This document shows positions 17,594 to 26,552 of a stretch of 43,080 bases of DNA, piece by piece. The stretch is from contig JAJZLT010000042.1 of NCBI GenBank assembly GCA_021803245.1, positions 1 through 43,080 on the forward strand. Reading direction: 5' to 3'. Position 1 is the stretch's first letter; the number at the start of each line of letters is the position of its first letter. The notes under the pieces are model-generated. The model was given only the letters and a program-made list of their open reading frames with translations. It did not search any database and had not been told where the DNA came from. The DNA comes from Microcaldota archaeon. Lineage in GTDB: Archaea > Micrarchaeota > Micrarchaeia > Micrarchaeales > CABMGC01. A program made the translations under genes and the position numbers.

Positions 17594-19090
17594 ATGAAAG
17601 AACAATCGCGCTTCAGGCTTCAGAGTGCAATGGAGTACCTTATGACATATGGCTGGGCCATAGTCATAATTGTGCTGGTAATAGTAGTGTTTTATGCCCT
17701 TGGCTTCCTAAACGCCAATACATATGCCACGCAATCGTGCACGTTGCAGGCAGGCTTCGGCTGCATAGGCAGCGTGCTTTCCCAATCAGGCGTACTTGTT
17801 CTTAACCTGGAACAAGGTACCCAGGACCCAATAAACGTGACTGGCGTATCATGCAATGAACAGCAGGACGCAACGGCCTTGCAGGCCCCAATAAATCCCC
17901 CATCCAACCAGGTAGAAGTCTTGGCAGGCGCAAACGCAACAATATATCTGGAATGTTATGACCAGAACAACCTTTTCTCAGGACCTATTGGCACTCCATT
18001 CCGCGGATATCTTACTATATACTACAAAAATAACGTAAATGGCTTCACAGGAGTAATTAAGGGCCAGCTATCTACTGTTGTGTCTTCAAACATCAGTCTG
18101 CCCACATCTGGCAATCAGCTATCAGCTACGTATTATGTCCCAATTACAATAACTAATTCTCAGGACGCAGGCACACCCGACCCGTTCCAGCAAGAACTCA
18201 CGATAGACAGCGCAGCTTATGGGAATTATATAAGCTCAGGATGGAGCAATGTGGAATTCTCCACAGATGTGCCTGGCACTCTTGGTAATACTTATCTAAA
18301 TGCATGGGTGGAGAGCGGCGCGAGCAATACTGCGACAAACACGGTCGTGTGGGTAAACTTGCCGAATGGCATAGGAGCGGGCAATTCCATTACAATATAC
18401 ATGGATTTCGTGACGAATAATGTGCTTAGCATTGCCGGACCTACTGGCGAAGCGCCTACGCTAAGCACATTTTACGGCCAGTATGACGATGGAGCGCAGG
18501 TATTCAATTATTATACCAATTTCAAAGGAACGTCTCTTCCGGCGAATTGGGAAGCAGTGCCTTCCACTGCGGTAGTTATAAACGATGGCATGACCGTAGA
18601 AAATTATCCTAATACATACAACTGGGACATGGCCATTTACGTGGACAGCTACAATCCGGAAACTGAGATCGTGGATTTCTATGGGGATATTTCTGCTGCA
18701 GGTGCTCTTAACCAGCAGTTTATAGGCCCAACCAGGTACATACCGCCAAGCACCTCTGTTTTCCAGACTATCTCGCAGGCATCAGGAAGCTACTCATTGT
18801 ATAACCTCGATCCAAGCGGCGCGTCAAATGTGAATCTTGGTGTAAGTTCCTTCAACGCGCCTGAGCTCTTTAGCGTCTGGGCCGGCGCGACAGGAAGTAT
18901 GGCCATGGTGAATTACGGTCCGCAGATTTCAAACACTAACGATTTCAAAGTTGAGCCTACAGAATATCTTGACTTCTACAACATAGAGAACGGCCCCACT
19001 ACATTCGTGCAATGGCTCAGGATAAGAGCGATGCCTCCGGGCGGCATTATGCCTTCGTTTACCCCAGGCGCATTGAGCAAGGCAGGGTAA
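17594..19090 (+). CDS. Class III signal-peptide surface protein with DUF2341-like domain
   Basis: LQSAMEYLMTYGWAIVIIVLVIVVFYALG; LNAWVESGASNTATNTVVWVNLPNGIGAGNSITIYMDF. Confidence 0.87.
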   Translation: MKEQSRFRLQSAMEYLMTYGWAIVIIVLVIVVFYALGFLNANTYATQSCTLQAGFGCIGSVLSQSGVLVLNLEQGTQDPINVTGVSCNEQQDATALQAPINPPSNQVEVLAGANATIYLECYDQNNLFSGPIGTPFRGYLTIYYKNNVNGFTGVIKGQLSTVVSSNISLPTSGNQLSATYYVPITITNSQDAGTPDPFQQELTIDSAAYGNYISSGWSNVEFSTDVPGTLGNTYLNAWVESGASNTATNTVVWVNLPNGIGAGNSITIYMDFVTNNVLSIAGPTGEAPTLSTFYGQYDDGAQVFNYYTNFKGTSLPANWEAVPSTAVVINDGMTVENYPNTYNWDMAIYVDSYNPETEIVDFYGDISAAGALNQQFIGPTRYIPPSTSVFQTISQASGSYSLYNLDPSGASNVNLGVSSFNAPELFSVWAGATGSMAMVNYGPQISNTNDFKVEPTEYLDFYNIENGPTTFVQWLRIRAMPPGGIMPSFTPGALSKAG

Positions 19091-19094
19091 GAGA

Positions 19095-20549
19095 ATGAGA
19101 AAACTACAGAGTGCAGTGGAATATCTGACAACGTATGGATGGATGATTCTGATAGTTACGGTAGTTCTCGTTGCATTCTATTATTTTGGGGTGGCAAATC
19201 CCAGCTCCCTGCAGCATCCCAAGTGCCTTATTGCACAGAGCAGCCTCTCGTGCATAAGCTTTGTGATGGCTAATTCAGGGGTCTTATACCTGAATTTAGG
19301 CAACTATGCACAGGAGCCCATAAACATAACTGGAATAGGATGCGGCACGTCCAATACAATAGACACGATGCAGGCTCCGGTCAATCCTCCTTCAAACCAA
19401 GTAGAACTTGCAGACAACTCCAATTATACATTCGAAGTGCAATGTTATAATGACGCATTGCCTTTTTCAGGCAAAATAGGATCTTTCTTTACAGGCACGG
19501 TAGTTGTGAACTATACTAATGACGCCACAGGCCTTTCAGGTCTTATTTACGGAAGCCTGGAAGTGCCCGTATCGACTATATCGACATTAACTACAAATTC
19601 GATTAACGCAAATGCAATCAAGTATGTGCCGCTAAGCCTGACGAATCTGGAGCCTATAAGCACATCTGCGCCGTTCGAGCAGAAGATAATTATAGACAGC
19701 GCCGAGTTTTCCAATGTAATAAGCCCTAACTGGAATAATATAGAATTCAGCACAGGACCAATGGGCACAGGCTCTACCTTGGAGGCATGGGTGGAGAGCG
19801 GCGCGAGCAATACTGCGACAGACACAGTCGTGTGGGTAAATGTTCCTTCTGGCATACCTGCAGGTAAGACAGTACAGATATACATGAACTTTATGCCCAC
19901 TAATGTCATGTCTGCAAATGGACCTACAGGTGAAGCGCCTACGCTAAGCCCGTCATATGGCCAGTACGATAACGGGGCTCTGGTTTTTGATTATTATACC
20001 GATTTTGCCGGCACCACGGTGCCAAGCGGCTGGGACATACAGCCATCTAGTGCAGGAGGAATTGATGATGGCATAACACTCTCTCCGACATCAGGATCAG
20101 AAATTGCAACATACGTGAATGGATTCAATCCGCAGACCGAAACGCTTGACGCCTACGGGCAGATAAACTCTGGTCCAGGAAATAATGGCGATTACGTAGG
20201 TTGGCTTGTCAGCATACCTTATTCGAGGTATGCTATTACCTCAGAGAACAATGCATATTACTTAGTCAACAACAATTCGATATCAAGCAGTTATAGCATA
20301 CCGACCGGATACGCTACAGGTGTAACTAACCTGATCAGCATATCCGCTACAGCTTCGAACAGCAGCGCGTCTGTAAACTATGGCGCTACCTACACAAACT
20401 CGAACTCTTTTGAGCCTACCCTGGTAGATTTTATAACAGTAGGAGCAAGCAGCGGAAACCCTGCAGTTTTCATCCAGTGGCTGCGTGTAAGATCAACGCC
20501 ACCGAATGGAGTAATGCCTACGGCCACTATCTCCACAACAGTAAAATGA
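19095..20549 (+). CDS. Class III signal-peptide surface protein with DUF2341-like domain, paralog of the preceding gene
   Basis: LQSAVEYLTTYGWMILIVTVVLVAFYYFG; LEAWVESGASNTATDTVVWVNVPSGIPAGKTVQIYMNF. Confidence 0.87.
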   Translation: MRKLQSAVEYLTTYGWMILIVTVVLVAFYYFGVANPSSLQHPKCLIAQSSLSCISFVMANSGVLYLNLGNYAQEPINITGIGCGTSNTIDTMQAPVNPPSNQVELADNSNYTFEVQCYNDALPFSGKIGSFFTGTVVVNYTNDATGLSGLIYGSLEVPVSTISTLTTNSINANAIKYVPLSLTNLEPISTSAPFEQKIIIDSAEFSNVISPNWNNIEFSTGPMGTGSTLEAWVESGASNTATDTVVWVNVPSGIPAGKTVQIYMNFMPTNVMSANGPTGEAPTLSPSYGQYDNGALVFDYYTDFAGTTVPSGWDIQPSSAGGIDDGITLSPTSGSEIATYVNGFNPQTETLDAYGQINSGPGNNGDYVGWLVSIPYSRYAITSENNAYYLVNNNSISSSYSIPTGYATGVTNLISISATASNSSASVNYGATYTNSNSFEPTLVDFITVGASSGNPAVFIQWLRVRSTPPNGVMPTATISTTVK

Positions 20550-20567
20550 TTGAACATGCAGTTTGCG

Positions 20568-21113
20568 CTATTGCCTGGCAATGCTCCCTGCATTTTTCTT
20601 GATGGGAATAGGCTTGCAGACATCACCTTCTCCATAAGGATAAACCACTCCCCCTGCCGACTGCACTACTCTCTCCAGGCCATTTTCTTTCATAGCCTCC
20701 ACTACCTCGTCTTTTGCTGCACCAGTTATGCCCTTGAGCTCCCCTTTCTCTACCTGGCTTATTGTGTACATTGTACCTCCGCGATAAATCCAACCTTTTT
20801 CCTCATTTCTGATTACGCTTACCGTGCCATTCTCTTTTCGCGCCTCCTCGGTGACAAGCTTTGCCCGTGCCGCCCCGACTGGCCAGTTTTTTATAACTTC
20901 GTCTGCATTATTGCTGCTTATCTCTTTTTCCACAATAAGCGGGGACCTATTCGTTGGTTTCCTGATCATCTCATCAAGATGCCTACCTACAGGAAATTCG
21001 AACCTGACAAGCGTACGATGAGAAATATCCTGCCTCTCGGACTGCGGGCTTCTGTCTCTTGCTGCCTTTCGTAGCGCAGATTCATCACCTTGACTGAACT
21101 GAATAGCCGGCAT
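20568..21113 (-). CDS. Hypothetical soluble protein
   Basis: 181 aa; minus-strand TATA GTTTAAATATG upstream (about 21146-21156); no family recognised. Confidence 0.6.
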   Translation of the reverse strand: MPAIQFSQGDESALRKAARDRSPQSERQDISHRTLVRFEFPVGRHLDEMIRKPTNRSPLIVEKEISSNNADEVIKNWPVGAARAKLVTEEARKENGTVSVIRNEEKGWIYRGGTMYTISQVEKGELKGITGAAKDEVVEAMKENGLERVVQSAGGVVYPYGEGDVCKPIPIKKNAGSIARQ

Positions 21114-21234
21114 GGTACCAGTAGAAGATTTTTAATACGGTCCACATATTTAAACATTGCTGCGTCTATCCGGATTTTAGATAAACAATTATGGCTTAAC
21201 GGCTTTGTCCGAACTAAAGGGCCGGCGCTGCCAT

Positions 21235-22533
21235 TTATTTTCCGATATAATCGGACATGCTCTGCTGGCCGCTGCCTTTTGGCACATACGGCCTTTCGCG
21301 GAATATGTCGATCTGCCCGAAGACGCCGTCATATCCTGGAATTACGTTCACATGCCCGCTTCTGACATTTTCTATGGCCTTGCCTAAGCCACGGAACGTT
21401 TCCTCTATTTCCACTGCATCTGCATGAAGGAGTACATTGAACTCTGTTCCAAACCTCTTAACAAGGAGGTTATATGCATTATTGACATAATCCGTGCCTA
21501 TCCCTTTTTTTGTTACGTGTGCTATTATCTCAAGAAGCGGAACCATATGTACAAAGCCAGGCCTATCTGACGGCTTGTAACCCTCAGACCTGTCTGCGAG
21601 CTCCTCCACCCGATGAAGTACGCCTACAGTTAATTTCTTTCTGCAGACAGGGCAGATGTTATTGTATTTTTTGGCTTGAGACGGCGTAAAGGAGATCTTG
21701 CACTTCCGGTGGCCGTCATAATGGTACTTGCCCTCTTCTGGATAAAAATCAACTGTCTTCTTTATTTTTTGGCCCTTCATAGCTGCAACCAGAGAGTCAT
21801 AGGAAAGCTTGTTGCTGATGTCAAAGATTGTTGCCTTTCGTCCCATTTTCTGCAGTGAATGTGCATCGCTGGTTCCGAGCAGGGTATACCTGTCAAGTTT
21901 TGACACCCTCCAGTTCATCGGCGGATCGCTGCTAAGCCCCATATCAACAGCAAATATGTGCCTGGCCTGATCCTCGTATGCTTCCTCTATTGAATTTAAA
22001 CCGGAGAAGGCCCCCAAAACCCCAAACCACGGAGTCCATAGATGTGCTGGAAAAACGACGTTGCGGCTATTTATGCCCATTACCCTTTCGACTAGCTCGC
22101 TTGCACTCATTTTCAGTATAGGCCTGCCGTCCATTGCGACGTCCCCGTAACGTGCAAGTTCTTTGCATACCTGCTCTGCTGTTTCCAGATCAGGTGCAAG
22201 CATTACATGATGTATCTTCTTCACGCTCCCATCTGTACTAAACATGCCCATTTTCTGTGATTGGCTGCCCGCATCTCTATATATTGTGCATACTTCTGCG
22301 CCGATGACAAACTTCGTATCTGGCCCGCCTCCTTTTATAGTGTATATCCCAGCCTCTCCTTCGAGGGTAGATTTTATCTCCTTGAGCCAGAGAGGGTGGG
22401 TGAAATCTCCAGTAGCTATCAATCCAATGCCTTTTGCCTGCGCAGTTTGAGCCATTGCGCTTAGTACAAGACGTTCGCTGCAGGCTCCGGCATACTTGGA
22501 ATGCAGGTGAAGATCCGCTATAAGCTCCATCAT
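21235..22533 (-). CDS. PHP-domain phosphoesterase with zinc ribbon (COG1379-like)
   Basis: MMELIADLHLHSKYAGACSERL (HxH); GTSDAHSLQKMG; CKISFTPSQAKKYNNICPVCRKKLTVGVLHRVEELADR. Confidence 0.87.
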   Translation of the reverse strand: MMELIADLHLHSKYAGACSERLVLSAMAQTAQAKGIGLIATGDFTHPLWLKEIKSTLEGEAGIYTIKGGGPDTKFVIGAEVCTIYRDAGSQSQKMGMFSTDGSVKKIHHVMLAPDLETAEQVCKELARYGDVAMDGRPILKMSASELVERVMGINSRNVVFPAHLWTPWFGVLGAFSGLNSIEEAYEDQARHIFAVDMGLSSDPPMNWRVSKLDRYTLLGTSDAHSLQKMGRKATIFDISNKLSYDSLVAAMKGQKIKKTVDFYPEEGKYHYDGHRKCKISFTPSQAKKYNNICPVCRKKLTVGVLHRVEELADRSEGYKPSDRPGFVHMVPLLEIIAHVTKKGIGTDYVNNAYNLLVKRFGTEFNVLLHADAVEIEETFRGLGKAIENVRSGHVNVIPGYDGVFGQIDIFRERPYVPKGSGQQSMSDYIGK

Positions 22534-22534
22534 T

Positions 22535-23191
22535 TCACTTTGATTTCGCAACACCGTTTCTCATGCATATGTCATTTATTATGCACTTGCTGCAGATTGG
22601 TATTCTGGACTGACAGACGTTATGGCCGTGCGCCTTGAAGACATACGCGATATTGTGCCAGTGGCTTTTGTCTACGAGCTTCATCAGGTCATTCTCAATA
22701 AGCTCGGGATCCTCGCTACTCGTGATTCCTATCCTTCCGGGAACTCTTATTACCCACGTATCCACAGGTATTCCCTCTACTACCCCAAATGCATTTATGA
22801 GTATAGTATTTGCTGTCTTCCTGCCTATTCCTGGAAGTGCAACGAGGCTACCCATATCCTTTGGTATGTTTCCTCCGTGTTTTTCCAGCACTAACCTGCA
22901 TGCCTTTATTATGTTCCTCGCCTTGTTCTGCGGAAATGCAACTCTGCTTATGTCTTTAGCCAGTTCGCCTTCATCTGCATTGGAATAGGCTTCAGGTGTC
23001 TTATACTTCTTGAAAAGCTGCGGGGTAACTGAATTCACCACCGCATCTTTTGTCTGCGCAGAGATTATGGCTGCAACCATAAGTTCCAGAGGTGTGCTGA
23101 AGTTTAGATAGTACTTTGCATCAGGATATTCCTTTATCAGCCGGGCTATTGCCTCCTTTGCCTTGGCCTCTCCAAGAACAGCGTCTCCCAT
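22535..23191 (-). CDS. nth: Endonuclease III (HhH-GPD, Fe-S)
   Basis: LPGIGRKTANTILINAFGVVEGIPVDTWVIRVPGRIG; Cys cluster CQSRIPICSKCIINDIC. Confidence 0.93.
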   Translation of the reverse strand: MGDAVLGEAKAKEAIARLIKEYPDAKYYLNFSTPLELMVAAIISAQTKDAVVNSVTPQLFKKYKTPEAYSNADEGELAKDISRVAFPQNKARNIIKACRLVLEKHGGNIPKDMGSLVALPGIGRKTANTILINAFGVVEGIPVDTWVIRVPGRIGITSSEDPELIENDLMKLVDKSHWHNIAYVFKAHGHNVCQSRIPICSKCIINDICMRNGVAKSK

Positions 23192-23195
23192 ATAA

Positions 23196-23681
23196 TCACA
23201 TTTTGTATCCGAGCTCCCTTAAAAATTTCTTCCGCTTCAACCTTTCTTCGTCTGATTCAGTGCCTTTCGGCGGGAAGCCATCTGTTATCCCAAGTATGCT
23301 TCTGCCCTGCCCAGTCTGGCCGACAATTACTTCGACACTGTTTGCCGTGGAGCAATAGATGCTTACGACTTCAGGAACGCTTTTGACAGCGTTGTTAACA
23401 TTTATCGGGTAGGCACTCTTGAATATTACCACAAACGTATGGCCCGCACCTATTGCAAGCGCATTTCGCTCGGCTAATTCTTTCAGCTTGTTATCATTTC
23501 CCTCGCTTCTCACAAGGCAAGGGCCGCTCGCCTCGGAAAATGCGAGGCCGAACCTTATGCCAGGTACGCTGCCTACAATCGCTTCGTATATGTCTTCCAC
23601 TGTCTTTATGAATCCTGCGTGGCCTATCATGATCTGCATTTCTTCCTCTTTTTCTATCTTTACTGATTTTACTTCCACCAT
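23196..23681 (-). CDS. Adenosine-specific kinase family protein (COG1839-like)
   Basis: GIRFGLAFSEASGPCLVRSEGND...NALAIGAGHTFVVIFKSAYPINVNNAVKSVPEVVSIYCSTAN. Start MVEVKS at 23681 avoids overlap with aspS. Confidence 0.85.
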   Translation of the reverse strand: MVEVKSVKIEKEEEMQIMIGHAGFIKTVEDIYEAIVGSVPGIRFGLAFSEASGPCLVRSEGNDNKLKELAERNALAIGAGHTFVVIFKSAYPINVNNAVKSVPEVVSIYCSTANSVEVIVGQTGQGRSILGITDGFPPKGTESDEERLKRKKFLRELGYKM

Positions 23682-23685
23682 ACAA

Positions 23686-24981
23686 TCACGGCGTAAGCCT
23701 GTTCCTGTCTCTTGGAAATGGAGAGCATTCACGTATGTTGCTGCTGCCTGTTATCTTCATCGTAAAGCGTTCAAGGCCTATGCTCCAGCCGGCATGGGGA
23801 GGTGCACCGCATCTGAACGCATCTATGTAGAATTTAAAGTCGTCAGGATTTAATCCGCGGCTCTTTATTGATTCCACCAATGTGTCTGGGTCGTGTATCC
23901 TCTGCGCTCCGCTCGATATCTCTATCCCTTTGTAGATGAAGTCATAGCTACTGCAAAGCTCAGGGTCGGCGGGCTTGGGCATGCTGTAGAATGCCCTGAG
24001 GGAGGTCGGGTAATCTTTTATTATCAGCATATCGCCGTAAATAGATCCGAGCATGCTCTCGTGTTCCCTATTGAAATCGTCTCCGAACTGGATCTTTGCG
24101 CCATTTGCAGCAAGCTTGTCAAGAGCCTGCTTGTACGTTACTATTTTTACCTTAGATTCTTTGATCTCGGCCTTAAGCGTAGCGAGGTCCGCTCCGTTCT
24201 TGCTGGACACAGTTTTAAGTATCGAGCTGACTGTTTTCTTTAGCATCTTTATTGCATCATTCTGGTCTGCAAAACCCATCTCTATGTCCATTTGTGTGCT
24301 CTCATTGAGGTGAAAGACAGTATTGTGCTTCTCAGCCCTGAAGGCAGATGCAATCATAAATACACGGTCCATGCCACCAAGCACTGCAAGTTGTTTGTAA
24401 AGCTGCGGCGATTGCGCCAGGTATGCTTTTTTCTCAAAATACGCTACTTGGAAGAGGTCTGCTCCTCCTTCAGTTGCTGCCTCTACAAGATTAGTGGGGC
24501 GCAGCTCCTGGAAGCCTTCCCTGATTACCGCATTTCTGAAACCATTCAGCACAGATGCCTCGATGTTAAATATTGAAGTCGTTTCAAGCCTTCTGAAGTC
24601 TATGTACCTGTAGTCAAGCCGCACATCTATATCTGCAGGCACCTTGCCGGTAACTTCGAAGGGTATCTTGGCAGTAATGGGATTCAGGTTTGTTACCGTC
24701 AGTGGTATTATTTCGAAACCTTTGCTTGCCATTGCACTCTTTGCTATCTTCCCTTTTACCATTATCACGCTTTCTTTAGGAAGCACAAGGCTCTTCTTTA
24801 TGGCTTCTTCAACAATTCCGTCCTTTCCTGTTATCTGGATTATGCCTGTATGATCCCGAAGAAGCAGGAATACAAGCTTGCCTAGATCCCTTACCTCGTG
24901 CACCCATCCGGCGAGTATTACCTCCTCGCCTTCCATACCTGCGCTTAGTTGCGAGACATAATGCGATCTATAGGCTATCAT
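23686..24981 (-). CDS. aspS: Aspartyl-tRNA synthetase (archaeal type)
   Basis: AGWVHEVRDLGKLVFLLLRD; AATEGGADLF; FRAEKHNTVFHLNE; GLERFTMKITGSSNIRECSPFPRDRNRLTP. Confidence 0.96.
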   Translation of the reverse strand: MIAYRSHYVSQLSAGMEGEEVILAGWVHEVRDLGKLVFLLLRDHTGIIQITGKDGIVEEAIKKSLVLPKESVIMVKGKIAKSAMASKGFEIIPLTVTNLNPITAKIPFEVTGKVPADIDVRLDYRYIDFRRLETTSIFNIEASVLNGFRNAVIREGFQELRPTNLVEAATEGGADLFQVAYFEKKAYLAQSPQLYKQLAVLGGMDRVFMIASAFRAEKHNTVFHLNESTQMDIEMGFADQNDAIKMLKKTVSSILKTVSSKNGADLATLKAEIKESKVKIVTYKQALDKLAANGAKIQFGDDFNREHESMLGSIYGDMLIIKDYPTSLRAFYSMPKPADPELCSSYDFIYKGIEISSGAQRIHDPDTLVESIKSRGLNPDDFKFYIDAFRCGAPPHAGWSIGLERFTMKITGSSNIRECSPFPRDRNRLTP

Positions 24982-25049
24982 AACAATTCCTATATTCAGA
25001 TACGAAGAAAAGAAATAAAGCTCTTGTCAGGCAAGATATTGTGGATGGA

Positions 25050-25424
25050 ATGGTGGTTCAGGTAAAAGATGTCATGAGCAGGCATCTAGTTGCTGTCTCT
25101 CTCGAATCCGGGCTGGAAAATGCGCTGAAGATGATGAGCATAGCGAAAGTAGGCGTTGCGCCTGTGCTGAACAACGGCAAGCTTGTGGGTATCTTGAAAA
25201 GGCGCGAAGCGGAGGCTCTGCAAGGAAATGGGTTTAAGGTAAAGGAAGTGATGCATAAGCCCGCCTATTCATTTGGAACAGAAAGCATTCATGAAGCTGG
25301 AAGAAAGCTTGTAGAGAATGGAATAACAAGGCTGCCCGTAGTGGACAATGAAAATGATATGACTTGCATAGGCATAATAACTTCCACAGAGATCGCAAAT
25401 GAGATGAAGAAGGAAAAGAAATGA
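25050..25424 (+). CDS. CBS-domain pair protein
   Basis: VKDVMSRHLVAVSLESGLENALKMM...VGVAPVLNNGKLVGILKRRE...GITRLPVVDNE. Confidence 0.88.
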   Translation: MVVQVKDVMSRHLVAVSLESGLENALKMMSIAKVGVAPVLNNGKLVGILKRREAEALQGNGFKVKEVMHKPAYSFGTESIHEAGRKLVENGITRLPVVDNENDMTCIGIITSTEIANEMKKEKK

Positions 25425-25473
25425 ATGGAAAGAGATGCAATTTCCTCTTTCCAAACAACCGATTCTTATGTTT

Positions 25474-25770
25474 TTATTTTGCGAGAATTATTTCTATCGC
25501 GCTTACCTTTGATTTTGTGCCATCTTCGTTGGCTATCTCTTCAGAGCTTATGTCAATCTGATTCACTTTCACATCAGTAACGAATCTGTTTCTCGCTATT
25601 TCGGCTACATCCACGGCGCGGGATATCGCATTTCCTCTCGCTCTGACCTTGACGCTCTTGGCCCCGTTGTTGAACTGCGTTACTACTGCAAGAACATAGT
25701 TCATTGCTGGCTTCTTCCCTATCAAGACCACATTTTCCGGTATCGAACTCGTTGTTGTTTCTTCCTCCAT
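25474..25770 (-). CDS. albA: Alba chromatin/RNA-binding protein
   Basis: [50 protein letters not shown]; minus-strand TATA GGTTTAAATATC near 25831-25843. Confidence 0.95.
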   Translation of the reverse strand: MEEETTTSSIPENVVLIGKKPAMNYVLAVVTQFNNGAKSVKVRARGNAISRAVDVAEIARNRFVTDVKVNQIDISSEEIANEDGTKSKVSAIEIILAK

Positions 25771-25973
25771 ATTTCCACCATGTGTTAAGCATGACCTCTG
25801 GCTGGATTGCTTAGATAAAATTAAGTCTGCAGATATTTAAACCTTCGTGAAAACTTTTGCAGAATAAACTAGCAGCCAGATTGTCTGCCGTATTTCTGCA
25901 TACACTGTTGAAAGCCGCCTTGAGTCATGAAACCTGAAGTCAGCAGGGCATTGGCATTGTTATTAACATTGCG

Positions 25974-26552
25974 TTAATCTTGCTTTCTTGCAAATGTAAG
26001 ATATGCCGTATGCCATATTCCCTTGGTGGTGGGCCTTATTCCTTCCTCGCGCACCAGCATATCTCTTACAATTACCTCCACGGTGTAAATGTCAGCGAAG
26101 CCCAGCCTTGAAAGAGTTGTGGAGAATTTCTTCACTTGTTCCATGTGCGGAAGATATCCTACCACGCATCCGCCATCTTTTAGCGCCTTCTTTGCATTCC
26201 TGAGTGCTTTCTCCGAGTCGGGAAGGTCTAAGGTAAATAGGTCTGCACCTGTCTCGTCCACTTTCTTTGATACGTCTTTGTTCTTTAACGTGACGTTGTC
26301 AAGGCCAAGAAATGCCCTGTTTCTTTCGGCTATGCTTATGAAATCCTCCCGAACGTCATACGAATATACATGCTTGCATATCCTGGCAAGGCTCAGAGCA
26401 AGCCAGCCACTCCCGGTGCCCGCATCTATGCATATGCTATTCTTGTCTATTCCGGAATACGAGATTATTATGCCTATGTCTTTTGGCAGTATGACCTGTG
26501 GCCCTCTCTTTAGCTTTCGGTATATCTTCGGATAGATAAACATGTGGCTCAT
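25974..26552 (-). CDS. TrmI-like tRNA (adenine-N1)-methyltransferase
   Basis: KLKRGPQVILPKDIGIIISYSGIDKNSICIDAGTGSGWLALSLARI; FTLDLPDSEKAL. Confidence 0.85.
   Translation of the reverse strand: MSHMFIYPKIYRKLKRGPQVILPKDIGIIISYSGIDKNSICIDAGTGSGWLALSLARICKHVYSYDVREDFISIAERNRAFLGLDNVTLKNKDVSKKVDETGADLFTLDLPDSEKALRNAKKALKDGGCVVGYLPHMEQVKKFSTTLSRLGFADIYTVEVIVRDMLVREEGIRPTTKGIWHTAYLTFARKQD

Noticed and set aside
25771-25973. Possible box C/D-type sRNA between alba and the methyltransferase gene (CTGA motifs)
   Set aside because: D-like CTGA motifs occur but no RTGATGA C box or C'/D' pair; not supportable.
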